DNA of 52,750 nucleotides from Bacillus sp. 123MFChir2 (lineage in GTDB: Bacteria > Bacillota > Bacilli > Bacillales > Bacillaceae_G). This document shows, one piece after another, positions 42,219-50,891 of this stretch; position 1 is the stretch's first letter, and the number at the start of each line of letters is the position of its first letter. The stretch is taken from the NCBI RefSeq assembly GCF_000383235.1, contig NZ_KB910955.1, positions 1 through 52,750 of the forward strand, read 5' to 3'. A program made the position numbers and the translations under genes. The notes beneath the pieces were generated by a model, which was given only the letters and a program-made list of their open reading frames with translations, ran no database searches and was not told where the DNA came from.

Positions 42219-44072
42219 TTTGTATTTTTTCACATAATGCGCGAATGTTAATAAAGGAAATAAATGATGATAGCTATGGTAGCGAATATAAAACTCTCCC
42301 GGAAGTCCTGTTCCAGTTGGATATTCAATATTGTGAAAAGAATGCTCTAACAAATAATTTATTCCGCTTTGAATACACGCTGTCTCCGTATCGTGTACAG
42401 CAATGAGTGCATCTAGAGCCCATGCAGTTTGAGAAGGTGTGCTAAAAGATGTGGAAATAAATCGTTTCTCCTTGCTGCTTCTGCACGATTCTCCCCAGCC
42501 GCCATCGCGATGTTGAATCATTTCTAACCAACGCACTGCTTTGTCTATCGCTGGATGATTCTTTAGCAAACCATTTGCCCGCAGGCCTGTTACAGCAGCC
42601 CATGTACCATATATGTAACAAACTCCCCATTTTCCATACCAAGAACCATTTTGTTCTTGATTGCGTAGAAGCCACTGCATCCCGCGTTGTAAATCATACC
42701 TGTTTATTTCATTCGGTGCATGCGTTCCAAAAAATTCGAGTACCCTTCCTGTTATATCTGCTGTAGACGGATCGAGAATCATATCTTCTGCATTATCGAG
42801 CGGAAGATGCAGAAACATATGCTTATCAACATTCTTCTCAAATGCCCCCCAACCACCATCGTTGTTTTGCATTCCAAGAAGCCAATGTATCCCTTTATCC
42901 CAAGCTCGTTTTACTTTCTTATCTTTCTTGGTGATTACAGTAAGTGAACGCAATGCTGCTGTTGTATCATCACAATCTGGCACAATAGTATTCGTATCAG
43001 TAAACCCCCAGCCGCCAGGAGATAAAGAAGGAGCATGAACATGCCAATCCCCATAAAAAGTATGCTGCTTCTTTAATAAAAAGCGATTTGCTCGTTCAAT
43101 CATCGTATCATCTTCTGACACATTTGCTTCTTGCAAAGCGTAACTTAAAAGAGCAGTGTCCCACACTGTTGAAGGTGAGTTTTGTAAATGGGCACCATTC
43201 TTTGTGTTCCATATGTACGACTGTAACCCTGATACAGCTTTCTCAATAATAGGAGAATGTATTGAATGACCGAGAGCAAGGAGGGCATAAATCATATAAA
43301 AGGTAGCGCTCGCATAAGTGTAAAGTGTTCCATTTCCTTCTATTCGTTCTAGCATAAAGCGTTCCGCTGCTTTATATCCTTTATGATGAAGTGTATATGG
43401 ATACGAAATTAGCTTTTTTCCTTCCGATAATATGGTTTGCCAAACTGAAGAACGTTTAGAATGAAACCAATTTGAGTTATTTGCACCTACTATATGATTC
43501 AAATTAGGAATATCTATTTCATCTACTATAAATTTCTTATTTAAACAAATAATCGTAGGCACGAAATGAATACGTGCAGTATTACTCACCTCATACATAC
43601 TAAGCGGAGAATGATCCGGTAAAAAGAAAAAAGGCATAGGAAAATGAAACAATGAAGGATAATTGTATTGTCCATGAAGCGCTAATAAAAACTTTGTCAT
43701 AAAATGAGCATTTGCAATTCCACCTTGTTCGATAATAAATTGTTCTGCCCGGCACATAATTCTGTCTTCTTTCTTATATTGCAAAGAAGCTAGCAATGCA
43801 GCATAAATTTGAATAGTAGCTGACAGGTTCCCATTTGGCTCATCTTCATACAACTTCCACGTTCCTTCATTCGCTTGTAAGGACGTAAGCCTTGCTAGAA
43901 ATGGCTCTATTTCTTTTTCTTTTTTTAACATACGTAACAAGAAAATCATTGTGCAATCGGTAAGGGGGGCTCCTTCAAAACAAAAGCGCCATGTACCATC
44001 CCTTTGCTGCATCGTACGTAACGCTGTAACCTGTCGCTCCATTTCATATTTTACTTTGTCATACAATAGCAT
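42213..44072 (-). CDS. Squalene-hopene/sporulene cyclase
   Basis: 619 aa from ATG 44072, preceded by AAGGGGG; the frame is open upstream but without a site. The catalytic acid motif DCDD is at about residues 366-369 (V-P-DCDD-T-T). Several QW repeats are visible (QNNDGGWG, QEQNGSWYG, QHRDGGWG). The enzyme folds linear C30 or C35 isoprenoids into cyclic terpenes at the membrane. In spore-forming Bacillus the homologue SqhC makes sporulenes, so a role in spore lipids is more likely here than general hopanoid synthesis. Confidence 0.9.
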   Translation of the reverse strand: MLLYDKVKYEMERQVTALRTMQQRDGTWRFCFEGAPLTDCTMIFLLRMLKKEKEIEPFLARLTSLQANEGTWKLYEDEPNGNLSATIQIYAALLASLQYKKEDRIMCRAEQFIIEQGGIANAHFMTKFLLALHGQYNYPSLFHFPMPFFFLPDHSPLSMYEVSNTARIHFVPTIICLNKKFIVDEIDIPNLNHIVGANNSNWFHSKRSSVWQTILSEGKKLISYPYTLHHKGYKAAERFMLERIEGNGTLYTYASATFYMIYALLALGHSIHSPIIEKAVSGLQSYIWNTKNGAHLQNSPSTVWDTALLSYALQEANVSEDDTMIERANRFLLKKQHTFYGDWHVHAPSLSPGGWGFTDTNTIVPDCDDTTAALRSLTVITKKDKKVKRAWDKGIHWLLGMQNNDGGWGAFEKNVDKHMFLHLPLDNAEDMILDPSTADITGRVLEFFGTHAPNEINRYDLQRGMQWLLRNQEQNGSWYGKWGVCYIYGTWAAVTGLRANGLLKNHPAIDKAVRWLEMIQHRDGGWGESCRSSKEKRFISTSFSTPSQTAWALDALIAVHDTETACIQSGINYLLEHSFHNIEYPTGTGLPGEFYIRYHSYHHLFPLLTFAHYVKKYKK

Positions 44073-44171
44073 AGATATCCCCCTTCTGTACTGAATCCAT
44101 ATACGATATTCAAACAAATACGTAAATATGCGCATAACAAAAAGCAAAGTAAGATTCATTTCTCACTTTGC

Positions 44172-44597
44172 TTACGAACAATAACAAATCGCAACAACAA
44201 TTCCTAAAAGTGCCCCTACTATGACTTGATATGGCGTATGCCCAACAAGTTCATTCAATTTTTTATACTCCGTTTGTCTTCCATGAAAAAAATCATTTAA
44301 AATTTTCGCTTGTTTACTGACAGCAAGTCTCACTCCAGATGCATCATACATGACAATAATTGCAAAAATCGTCGCAATAGCAAATATAGAACTCGAAAAC
44401 CCTTCTTCAATTCCAATTGCGATTGCTAATGCTGTCACGGTGGAAGAATGAGAACTCGGCATGCCGCCAGAAGCAAAAAACTGCGCAAAATCAAATTCTC
44501 TCTTTTTTACTAAGGTCATGATAACTTTTGCAAGTTGTGCTAAAAACCATGCAATCACTGCAGACATTAACGGGTTGTTATGTAAAATTGTTTCCAT
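44172..44597 (-). CDS. yuiD: Divergent PAP2 family membrane protein (YuiD-like)
   Basis: 141 aa with about four hydrophobic helices. The conserved GGMPSSHSS motif carries the phosphatase-like Ser/His pair of the PAP2 superfamily, and YDASGVRLAVSKQA and LNELVGHTPYQV are typical of YuiD. Family members may dephosphorylate membrane lipid pyrophosphates; YuiD itself is uncharacterised. The start is ATG 44597, with GAGGTG just before. Next to the terpene cyclase, a lipid-phosphate substrate would make sense, but this is speculative. Confidence 0.8.
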   Translation of the reverse strand: METILHNNPLMSAVIAWFLAQLAKVIMTLVKKREFDFAQFFASGGMPSSHSSTVTALAIAIGIEEGFSSSIFAIATIFAIIVMYDASGVRLAVSKQAKILNDFFHGRQTEYKKLNELVGHTPYQVIVGALLGIVVAICYCS

Positions 44598-44647
44598 AAT
44601 TCGCACCTCACCGCTTATAATGGAATATCCTTACTTTCATTATAAAG

Positions 44648-44676
44648 AAAACGGCATATATAATACTATGCCGTTT
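44648..44676 (-). terminator. Terminator of the rarD gene
   Basis: AAACGGCATA / TATGCCGTTT hairpin touching the stop codon of the gene ending at 44676. Confidence 0.8.
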
Positions 44677-45605
44677 TACGAAACTTTTGCAGATTTATTT
44701 TTTATAAATTTCGGCTGCCTATTTAACATAAATTTCGTTTTTGCTATCGAAAAGATAAATAACGCAATCCAAATAAAGAAAAATGCCGTCATGTGTGCAG
44801 AAGTAAAATGTTCATGAAAGACGAAGATTCCTAATACAAGACTAATTGTCGGTGCGATATATTGCAAAAAACCGACCATTGATAACGGAATAAGCTTTGT
44901 ACCTTTTGCAAAATATAAAAGCGGCAGTGCAGTAACAATACCCGCTCCCGCTAGAAGTAATGTCGATGTAATCGACACTGTCCCAAACGAACTAATCCCT
45001 TTGGCACCAAGCATTCCTAAATATACGAGAGCGATCGGTGTTACAATCATTGTTTCCATCGTTAACCCAATCATAGAATCATAATCTAATAGTTTCTTTG
45101 ATAAACCATATAAACCAAATGTACATGCTAACGAAATTGCAATCCACGGAATCGATCCATAACGAATTGTTAAAATTGCAACTCCAAACGCAGCTAAACC
45201 TACAGCAATGTATTGCCAAAAATTAAGTTTTTCTTTTAACACAAGCGTGCCAAGTAAAATACTAACAAGCGGATTAATATAATAACCTAAACTCGCTTCG
45301 ATGACGTGGTTATGATTGACTGCCCATATGTACACAAACCAGTTCCCGCTAATTAATATAGACGCAATCGTTAATGACATGAATAATTTAGGGCGTTTAA
45401 AAAGTTGTGTAAACTCGTTCGTAAACTGACCAAAACGTTTAGAAATGAATAAAACAAATAACATAAAAACAAATGCCCAAACAATGCGGTGCGCTAAAAT
45501 TTCTTCTGCCGAAACGTCGTCTATCAATTTCCAATAAAGTGGCAGGATTCCCCACATCATATATGCACTTGTCGCATATATGATCCCTTTTTTTTGCGCT
45601 TCCAT
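44676..45605 (-). CDS. rarD: RarD family EamA transporter
   Basis: 309 aa with ten predicted membrane helices in two EamA-like repeats. The N-terminal ATSAYMMWGILPLYWKLI and GYYINPLVSILLG are hallmarks of RarD proteins, which are presumed drug/metabolite exporters. ATG at 45605 with AGAGGAGAG upstream. Monocistronic. The substrate is unknown. Confidence 0.85.
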   Translation of the reverse strand: MEAQKKGIIYATSAYMMWGILPLYWKLIDDVSAEEILAHRIVWAFVFMLFVLFISKRFGQFTNEFTQLFKRPKLFMSLTIASILISGNWFVYIWAVNHNHVIEASLGYYINPLVSILLGTLVLKEKLNFWQYIAVGLAAFGVAILTIRYGSIPWIAISLACTFGLYGLSKKLLDYDSMIGLTMETMIVTPIALVYLGMLGAKGISSFGTVSITSTLLLAGAGIVTALPLLYFAKGTKLIPLSMVGFLQYIAPTISLVLGIFVFHEHFTSAHMTAFFFIWIALFIFSIAKTKFMLNRQPKFIKNKSAKVS

Positions 45606-45700
45606 TTGACTCTCCTCTTTTCTTTTTTCTTCATTATAAAGTGTCCTTTTATTACTTTACAATTTTCCGCTACATAAACTCTTTATAATATCAAAAAGAA

Positions 45701-45739
45701 AAGAGCATGTTTTAAAGAGACTAATCAAAACATGTTCTT
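45701..45739 (-). terminator. Terminator of the CPBP gene
   Basis: AAGAGCATGTTTT / AAAACATGTTCTT arms (one G-T wobble) just after the stop codon at 45746. Confidence 0.75.
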
Positions 45740-45745
45740 CTTCCG

Positions 45746-46516
45746 TCAAATTGAATGACTCTTATAAAAATTTCTTTTTCCTTTTATTACCAATTTATAT
45801 GAAATAAAAACGAAGATTCCAAAAATAAGAGTTACAAAGGCCGATAAAATCTTATCATTTGGCACGTATACTTCCCAAAAAGAATTCATAAGCGCATGAA
45901 AAATGAGACACATAAAAATACTTTTAGTTGCATTATAAATTGTAGTTAGTATGAAAGATATTGCAATTATTGTAATTGTAAAAGATATAAAGTTCCTTTG
46001 AGATTGGTTCGTGCCTGGAATGAACCATAATGGCAGGTGCCAAATAGCCCATATTACGCTCACAATCACGGTGCTTAAAAATGGCGAATACCCTTTCTGA
46101 AGTGCAGGTTGTAAAAATCCTCTCCAGCCAATTTCCTCAAATCCGCCACCAATAATCATCACTGGAAAACTAAGTAATGCCACATATAATGGTTTTTGCA
46201 TCGTTGCTCCATCAAATATTGTTGGCATATAACAGCTAATAAAAGCTAGAACAATAATCAGAAGATACCATGCAAAATGATGTTTAGGATTAACAATATT
46301 TTTGATAAATACTCTAAATTCCTCTTTCGATCCATATTTTTTCTTTAAACTAATTTCAATAATCGCTGGCATGTTCCCCCCGAAAACAAACAATATCATT
46401 GCTAATGGAGTTCCGAGTGTAGTAATGTGTAATTTTATTAAGCTAATTAATATCCCCCAAAGTCCCCACGTAAATATGAAAGTGCATATTAAATATCGTT
46501 TAATATCATTATCCAT
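45746..46516 (-). CDS. CPBP family intramembrane metalloprotease
   Basis: 256 aa, about eight membrane helices. The Abi/CPBP motif is EEIGWRGFLQP with E127-E128 and R132; the second motif with His (SVIWAIWHLPLWF) and a third (FHALMNSFWEV) are also present. Related proteins process prenylated or signalling proteins and can give bacteriocin self-immunity. No bacteriocin gene is adjacent. ATG 46516 has GGGGGCAGG upstream. Confidence 0.85.
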   Translation of the reverse strand: MDNDIKRYLICTFIFTWGLWGILISLIKLHITTLGTPLAMILFVFGGNMPAIIEISLKKKYGSKEEFRVFIKNIVNPKHHFAWYLLIIVLAFISCYMPTIFDGATMQKPLYVALLSFPVMIIGGGFEEIGWRGFLQPALQKGYSPFLSTVIVSVIWAIWHLPLWFIPGTNQSQRNFISFTITIIAISFILTTIYNATKSIFMCLIFHALMNSFWEVYVPNDKILSAFVTLIFGIFVFISYKLVIKGKRNFYKSHSI

Positions 46517-46722
46517 CTACCTGCCCCCTTTGTATTAATTAGAACACAAACTAATAGGGAATAAAATACCATACGTAAGATTAAACAAACAACTTTTCCC
46601 AAGATACATCTATACTCAATAAACACATTTCTGGAGAATAAAGAATTCCTTAAAGCCTGCTTAACTTCTACATTTAAATGTATCTCCTTCTTGAACTAAG
46701 CTAACTGTATCAACAATAAAAA
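46517..46722. other. Intergenic, nothing recognised
   Basis: AT-rich region between the CPBP gene start and the DUF1294 terminator, without a gene or repeat that I can support. Confidence 0.4.
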
Positions 46723-46760
46723 AACTGAAATCCTTTCTGTATTAAGTAAGGATTTCAGTT
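46723..46760 (-). terminator. Terminator of the DUF1294 gene
   Basis: AACTGAAATCCTT / AAGGATTTCAGTT hairpin with T-rich flanks downstream of the gene ending at 46791. Confidence 0.8.
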
Positions 46761-46790
46761 CATCTTTTTTCAATACGGTCAAACTTTATT

Positions 46791-47036
46791 TTAAATCCAC
46801 ACATATACTCCCGCAGCGGCAAGTAATGGAATACCAAACACAAACTTATTTTTGTGTGTTTTATGATGAAACATATACATGCCAATCCAAGCTCCAATTC
46901 CTCCCCCTGCTGCCGCAACTAAAAATAACGTACTCTCTGGTGTACGCCACTGCTTCTTCTTTGCTTTCCTTTTATCTAGTCCCATCATTATAAAAGCAAA
47001 AATATTAATAAAAACAAAATAACTCCATTTCACCAT
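46791..47036 (-). CDS. DUF1294 family small membrane protein
   Basis: 81 aa with helices at about residues 4-20, 35-55 and 65-80. The motif MMGLDKRKAKKKQWRTPE is the hallmark of DUF1294. I chose ATG 47036, with AGAGG ten bases upstream, although the frame is open for 17 more codons. Some DUF1294 proteins are fused to cold-shock domains, but no function is established. Confidence 0.8.
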   Translation of the reverse strand: MVKWSYFVFINIFAFIMMGLDKRKAKKKQWRTPESTLFLVAAAGGGIGAWIGMYMFHHKTHKNKFVFGIPLLAAAGVYVWI

Positions 47037-47149
47037 ATTATGAAAACCTCTTTCATACATTTTTCCAACTATTTGTCTTACACTCACTAGATAGTAAACT
47101 TCTTACTGGCGAGAATTTCAATCTATTATACACTCATTTTGTTTTTAAA

Positions 47150-47336
47150 TTATATAAATACAAATAAAAAAACTCTTTTTTAGGGGGACGAGAGCATCTG
47201 ACCATGCATAGAAGCGGTCAGGGCCTTTTCCTGCCACGTGCAAAGTTTGAAACAAAGGTAGAAAGCAAGTAGCGGCCATGTTTTGTTCTGCATAGCAGCG
47301 ACTTAGATGTTAAAAAATCAACTTGGATTTATATAG
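47150..47336 (-). repeat. Dispersed MITE-like repeat, copy H (inverted)
   Basis: About 190 bp in the same orientation as copy E, with TATATAAATACAAATAAA at one end and TCAACTTGGATTTATATAG at the other; the interior shares GGTCAGGGCCTTTTCCTGCC and CATAGCAGCGACTTAGATG. Confidence 0.8.
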
Positions 47337-47482
47337 TACACGAAAACATTCATGGTAATAATATTACGAATTTCATATAAACGAGTTAACAGAGATCGTT
47401 ATAACTATAAGAAAACGAATAGAAATCAAAAAATACCCAAAAATCGGTATTTTCTTTGACATAATCTTTTTTCAACAAAGCA
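47337..47482. other. Spacer between repeat H and the RND gene terminator
   Basis: Non-coding AT-rich sequence without visible features. Confidence 0.4.
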
Positions 47483-47512
47483 AAGGGGACGGAAAAGTTT
47501 TCCATCCCCTTA
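47483..47512 (-). terminator. Terminator of the RND pump gene
   Basis: AAGGGGA-CGGAAAA pairs with TTTTCC-A-TCCCCTT just after the stop codon at 47518. Confidence 0.8.
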
Positions 47513-47517
47513 TTTCT

Positions 47518-50500
47518 TTACGCTGTCTCTTCTTCTACATTCAAAACCGCCTTTTTCTTTGTGAATTTTCGCTTTATCATATCCATCACATAATAAGCAG
47601 TCGGTACAATAATTAGCGTTAAGAGCGTAGATGTTAATAAACCAGAAATAACCACAATGGCAAGGGATCGAGAGATGAGTCCTCCATCAGTAGACAACGC
47701 TAATGGCATAAGTGCTCCAATTGTAGCAAGGGCTGTCATTAATATCGGACGGAGCCTTGTTGCCCCTGCTTCTAATACAGCTTCCTTTATAGTCATTCCT
47801 TGCTTTTCATTTTGCATAACGCGATCCATCAATACGATGGCATTCGTAACGACAATTCCAATCAACATGAGGAACCCAACAAGTGCAGGCATACCTAAAG
47901 GTTCGTTAGTCATATATAATCCAAGTAAACCACCTGTAAACAGGAATGGTAGGGAAAATAAGATCGCAAATGGAGCCATTACATTTCCAAATGTCACTAG
48001 CATAACCATAAAGACGAGAACAACCGCGATTCCCATAGCAACAATCATATTTTGAAAGCCCTCATTCATAGCTTGTGACTGTCCTTCCGAGCGATATTTT
48101 ACTCCTTTTGGTAAATCTAGAGCCTTTAATCGTTTGTCTACCTCTGCTTGAACACCAGAAACATTATCTGTCGTAAATCTTGCGCTTACTTGTACATACT
48201 CTTGTTGATTCAAACGGTACAACGCAGAAGGTCCAGGCTCTTCAGAAAGTGTCGCTACATCCGATAACATTACCTGCTGACCAAGAGGGCTCGTAATCTT
48301 TTGACTTGTAATACTTTCAATAGACGTAAGATTATCGCTTTTTAAGCCTACATTCACTGATGTCGTTTTTCCATCTAACTGTACTGCCGCGATATTTTCA
48401 CCAGAGATAATTCCCCTTACAAAAGCGGCTACCATCATCGGATTCAGACCTTTTTCAGCAGCTTTTTCTTCATTAATTGCTAGATTAAGTTGCGGCTTTA
48501 CTGCGGATAAGTTTGTTTTCACATTGGACAAACCTTTTATATCCTTTATCTTCTCTACAATTTTATTACCGGCATTTTCCAGATCCCTAGCATTTCCACC
48601 TTCCACAATAAGAGCAAATTGCCCTCCTCCTGTTATACCGATTGGTGTCAATGCTGTTTCAATACCCGTCCCCAAATTTTTCATTTTTTCTTTAACATCT
48701 TTTTCAAAAGTTGTTACTTCTTCTTTCGTCATGTTATCCTTTAGGTCAATAGATAAGCGAACCCTTTCTCCTGAAACGATTGTTTGATAATTTTTCACAC
48801 TCACTTGTTTACTAAGAATACTTTCCATATCCTTCGCCACACTGTTCGCTTTATCAAGTGAAGTTCCAACAGGCAAGTCTGTTGTTAAATTGTATGAGAC
48901 CGCCTTTTCTTCAGGTAGAAAGTTTTTCGGAATCATCGGCACAAGTACTAAAGATGAAGAAAATACAACGAAAGCCAGAATAAGCGTTATCACTTTTTTC
49001 TGCATCGCCCAGCTCAGCATACGTTGGTATGTTCTCTGTAACATCGTTTCTTGTGGTTCCTTATGTTTCAAACGCAATAAGAACAATTTAGCAAGAAGTG
49101 GCACAACTGTTAATGAAACAAGTAACGAGAATGCAAGTGCCACAATAACTGTGATTCCAAAAGGTGCGAAGAACTTCCCAATAATCCCTGGTACGAACGA
49201 AAGCGGACCAAACACCGCCATTGTTGTGACTGTTGAAGATGTAACTGCGCCGCCAACTTCCTTAGCAGCCGCAAGAACCATGCTTTCATCACGCTGTTTA
49301 CTATTTAACGTTCTTCGGTAAATATTTTCAATTACTACGATAGAATCATCAATTACCCGACCAACTGCTACAGCAATACCTGCCAGCGTCATCATATTCA
49401 AACTGTATTGTAAATACTTCATTGTAATCATAGCCGCTAACACTGAAAGTGGAATCGATAATACTGCCACAATCGTGGCTCTCACATTACGCAAAAATAC
49501 AAATGTTACGATGACAGCAAATAACGTTCCAAGCAACACTTCCTTAAGCATGCTATTAACCGATTTTTCCACCTGTTTCGAACTATCATACAGCTTAGTC
49601 AATTTATATCCATCTGGCAGTTGTAAATCGGATAACTTTTGATTCATTTGTTTTACAACCTCAACCGCGTTCGCTCCTGGCTGCGCTTTAACTGATACAA
49701 GAACAGCAGGTGTATCCTTTAGTCTTGTATATATCGTTTCTGTCTTACTTCCATACTCAACAGTTGCCACATCTGATAGCTTTACTGTTTGTACTTCTGC
49801 AAGACCTGGCACCATCATTTCCACATTTTTCACGTCAGTAAGTGATTTCAGTTTGAAGTCTGCTTGAACATTTAACGTTTTTTCATTTAAATTGACCTGC
49901 CCTGCTGGAAAAGAAAAATTGTGGGCTAAAAGTGCCTGCTTCACTACATCATAAGTAATATTTTTTTCTTTCATTTTTTCAGCATCAAGTTTAATAGATA
50001 ACTGTTTTTCCGTTTCACCGGAAACATCCACCTTACCTATATCTTCAACAGTAGACAAAGCCGTTTTAATTCGTTCGTTCACATATTGCGAAATATCAGC
50101 TTGCTTAGCATTATCTGAAGAAATGGCAAAAGTAAGTACTGGCATCTGTGAAGGACTATCTTTTATAATGACAGGTTTCCCTGCCCCATCCGGTAATTTT
50201 AGAGACGCAACGGCATTTGTTACATCTTTCTCTGCCTCATCCATTTTCCGATCCATGTCAAATCCTAAAATAGCAACTACGCTGTTGCTGTGGGATTCAA
50301 TATATACATTATCGAGTTTTTGAATATTAGAGAGTGCAGTTTCTAACGGTTTCCCTATATCTTCTAACCCTTGATCTGGTGTGGCACCCATATAAGGAAC
50401 CTTTATGATCACATATGGAATATCAACATTTGGCATCTGCTCCATTTTCATCGTTTTAATAGAGTATATTCCGCCAACAACGATAAAAATCATTGCAAGA

Positions 50501-50547
50501 AAAACAACACCTACATTTTTTAAAGAAAAGCGAATCCAAGATCCCAT
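47518..50547 (-). CDS. RND efflux transporter (SwrC/AcrB family)
   Basis: 1009 aa with the duplicated RND plan: helix 1 at about 10-30, a large extracellular loop, helices 2-6 around residues 330-480, helix 7 at about 525, a second loop and helices 8-12 at 850-990. The proton-relay helix has VAVGRVIDDSIVVIENI (neighbouring Asp pair), and LLGTLFAVIVTFVFLRN and GIVVTNAIVLMDR are typical. In Bacillus SwrC exports surfactin and other lipids or detergents. No membrane-fusion protein gene is adjacent, as is normal for Gram-positive members. I take ATG 50547 as start because GGGGG lies seven bases before it. An ISL3-type IS sits about 340 bases upstream. Confidence 0.9.
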   Translation of the reverse strand: MGSWIRFSLKNVGVVFLAMIFIVVGGIYSIKTMKMEQMPNVDIPYVIIKVPYMGATPDQGLEDIGKPLETALSNIQKLDNVYIESHSNSVVAILGFDMDRKMDEAEKDVTNAVASLKLPDGAGKPVIIKDSPSQMPVLTFAISSDNAKQADISQYVNERIKTALSTVEDIGKVDVSGETEKQLSIKLDAEKMKEKNITYDVVKQALLAHNFSFPAGQVNLNEKTLNVQADFKLKSLTDVKNVEMMVPGLAEVQTVKLSDVATVEYGSKTETIYTRLKDTPAVLVSVKAQPGANAVEVVKQMNQKLSDLQLPDGYKLTKLYDSSKQVEKSVNSMLKEVLLGTLFAVIVTFVFLRNVRATIVAVLSIPLSVLAAMITMKYLQYSLNMMTLAGIAVAVGRVIDDSIVVIENIYRRTLNSKQRDESMVLAAAKEVGGAVTSSTVTTMAVFGPLSFVPGIIGKFFAPFGITVIVALAFSLLVSLTVVPLLAKLFLLRLKHKEPQETMLQRTYQRMLSWAMQKKVITLILAFVVFSSSLVLVPMIPKNFLPEEKAVSYNLTTDLPVGTSLDKANSVAKDMESILSKQVSVKNYQTIVSGERVRLSIDLKDNMTKEEVTTFEKDVKEKMKNLGTGIETALTPIGITGGGQFALIVEGGNARDLENAGNKIVEKIKDIKGLSNVKTNLSAVKPQLNLAINEEKAAEKGLNPMMVAAFVRGIISGENIAAVQLDGKTTSVNVGLKSDNLTSIESITSQKITSPLGQQVMLSDVATLSEEPGPSALYRLNQQEYVQVSARFTTDNVSGVQAEVDKRLKALDLPKGVKYRSEGQSQAMNEGFQNMIVAMGIAVVLVFMVMLVTFGNVMAPFAILFSLPFLFTGGLLGLYMTNEPLGMPALVGFLMLIGIVVTNAIVLMDRVMQNEKQGMTIKEAVLEAGATRLRPILMTALATIGALMPLALSTDGGLISRSLAIVVISGLLTSTLLTLIIVPTAYYVMDMIKRKFTKKKAVLNVEEETA

Positions 50548-50553
50548 CTCCAT

Positions 50554-50891
50554 TCCCCCTGTTCTTTTGTGTTTATTTTATTTATCAAACGAAACGCTCT
50601 GATTGATATAATCTCATATAAATTGCAAACTTTCTTAATATACGAGTTTCTATTTTTACTACGACTACCATGAAAATGTACGGATATAGAATATAGACCA
50701 ATCTATTTTAAATATTTTTATATTTCTGATTTTTAAAAACAGATTTCTCCTCTTTTTACTAAATAACTTCCTGTCATTATTAGAAAAGATTATAGCTTTC
50801 CTACATTTTTTTAATAACTATCGTCAATTCCTCCCTTCTTGTCCTCCTTTTTAAATTGTAAATTTTACCCTGTAAATGTCAACCTAAATAT
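50554..50891 (-). other. Upstream region of the RND gene, cut by an IS
   Basis: AT-rich and non-coding. It holds a TetR-like dyad (next entry) and stops at the IS left end. The gene or regulator that originally lay upstream is not visible. Confidence 0.45.
50693..50706. promoter_or_regulatory. Possible TetR-type operator upstream of the pump gene
   Basis: ATAGA-CCAA-TCTAT is a perfect five-base dyad around four bases, about 145 bp before the pump's start. TetR-family repressors often control such pumps (YerO for SwrC in B. subtilis). No regulator gene is seen in the window. Confidence 0.35.

Noticed and set aside
42575-43038. Plus-strand frames opposite the cyclase gene
   Set aside because: They are shadows of the cyclase coding region, which has a complete active-site motif and QW repeats.
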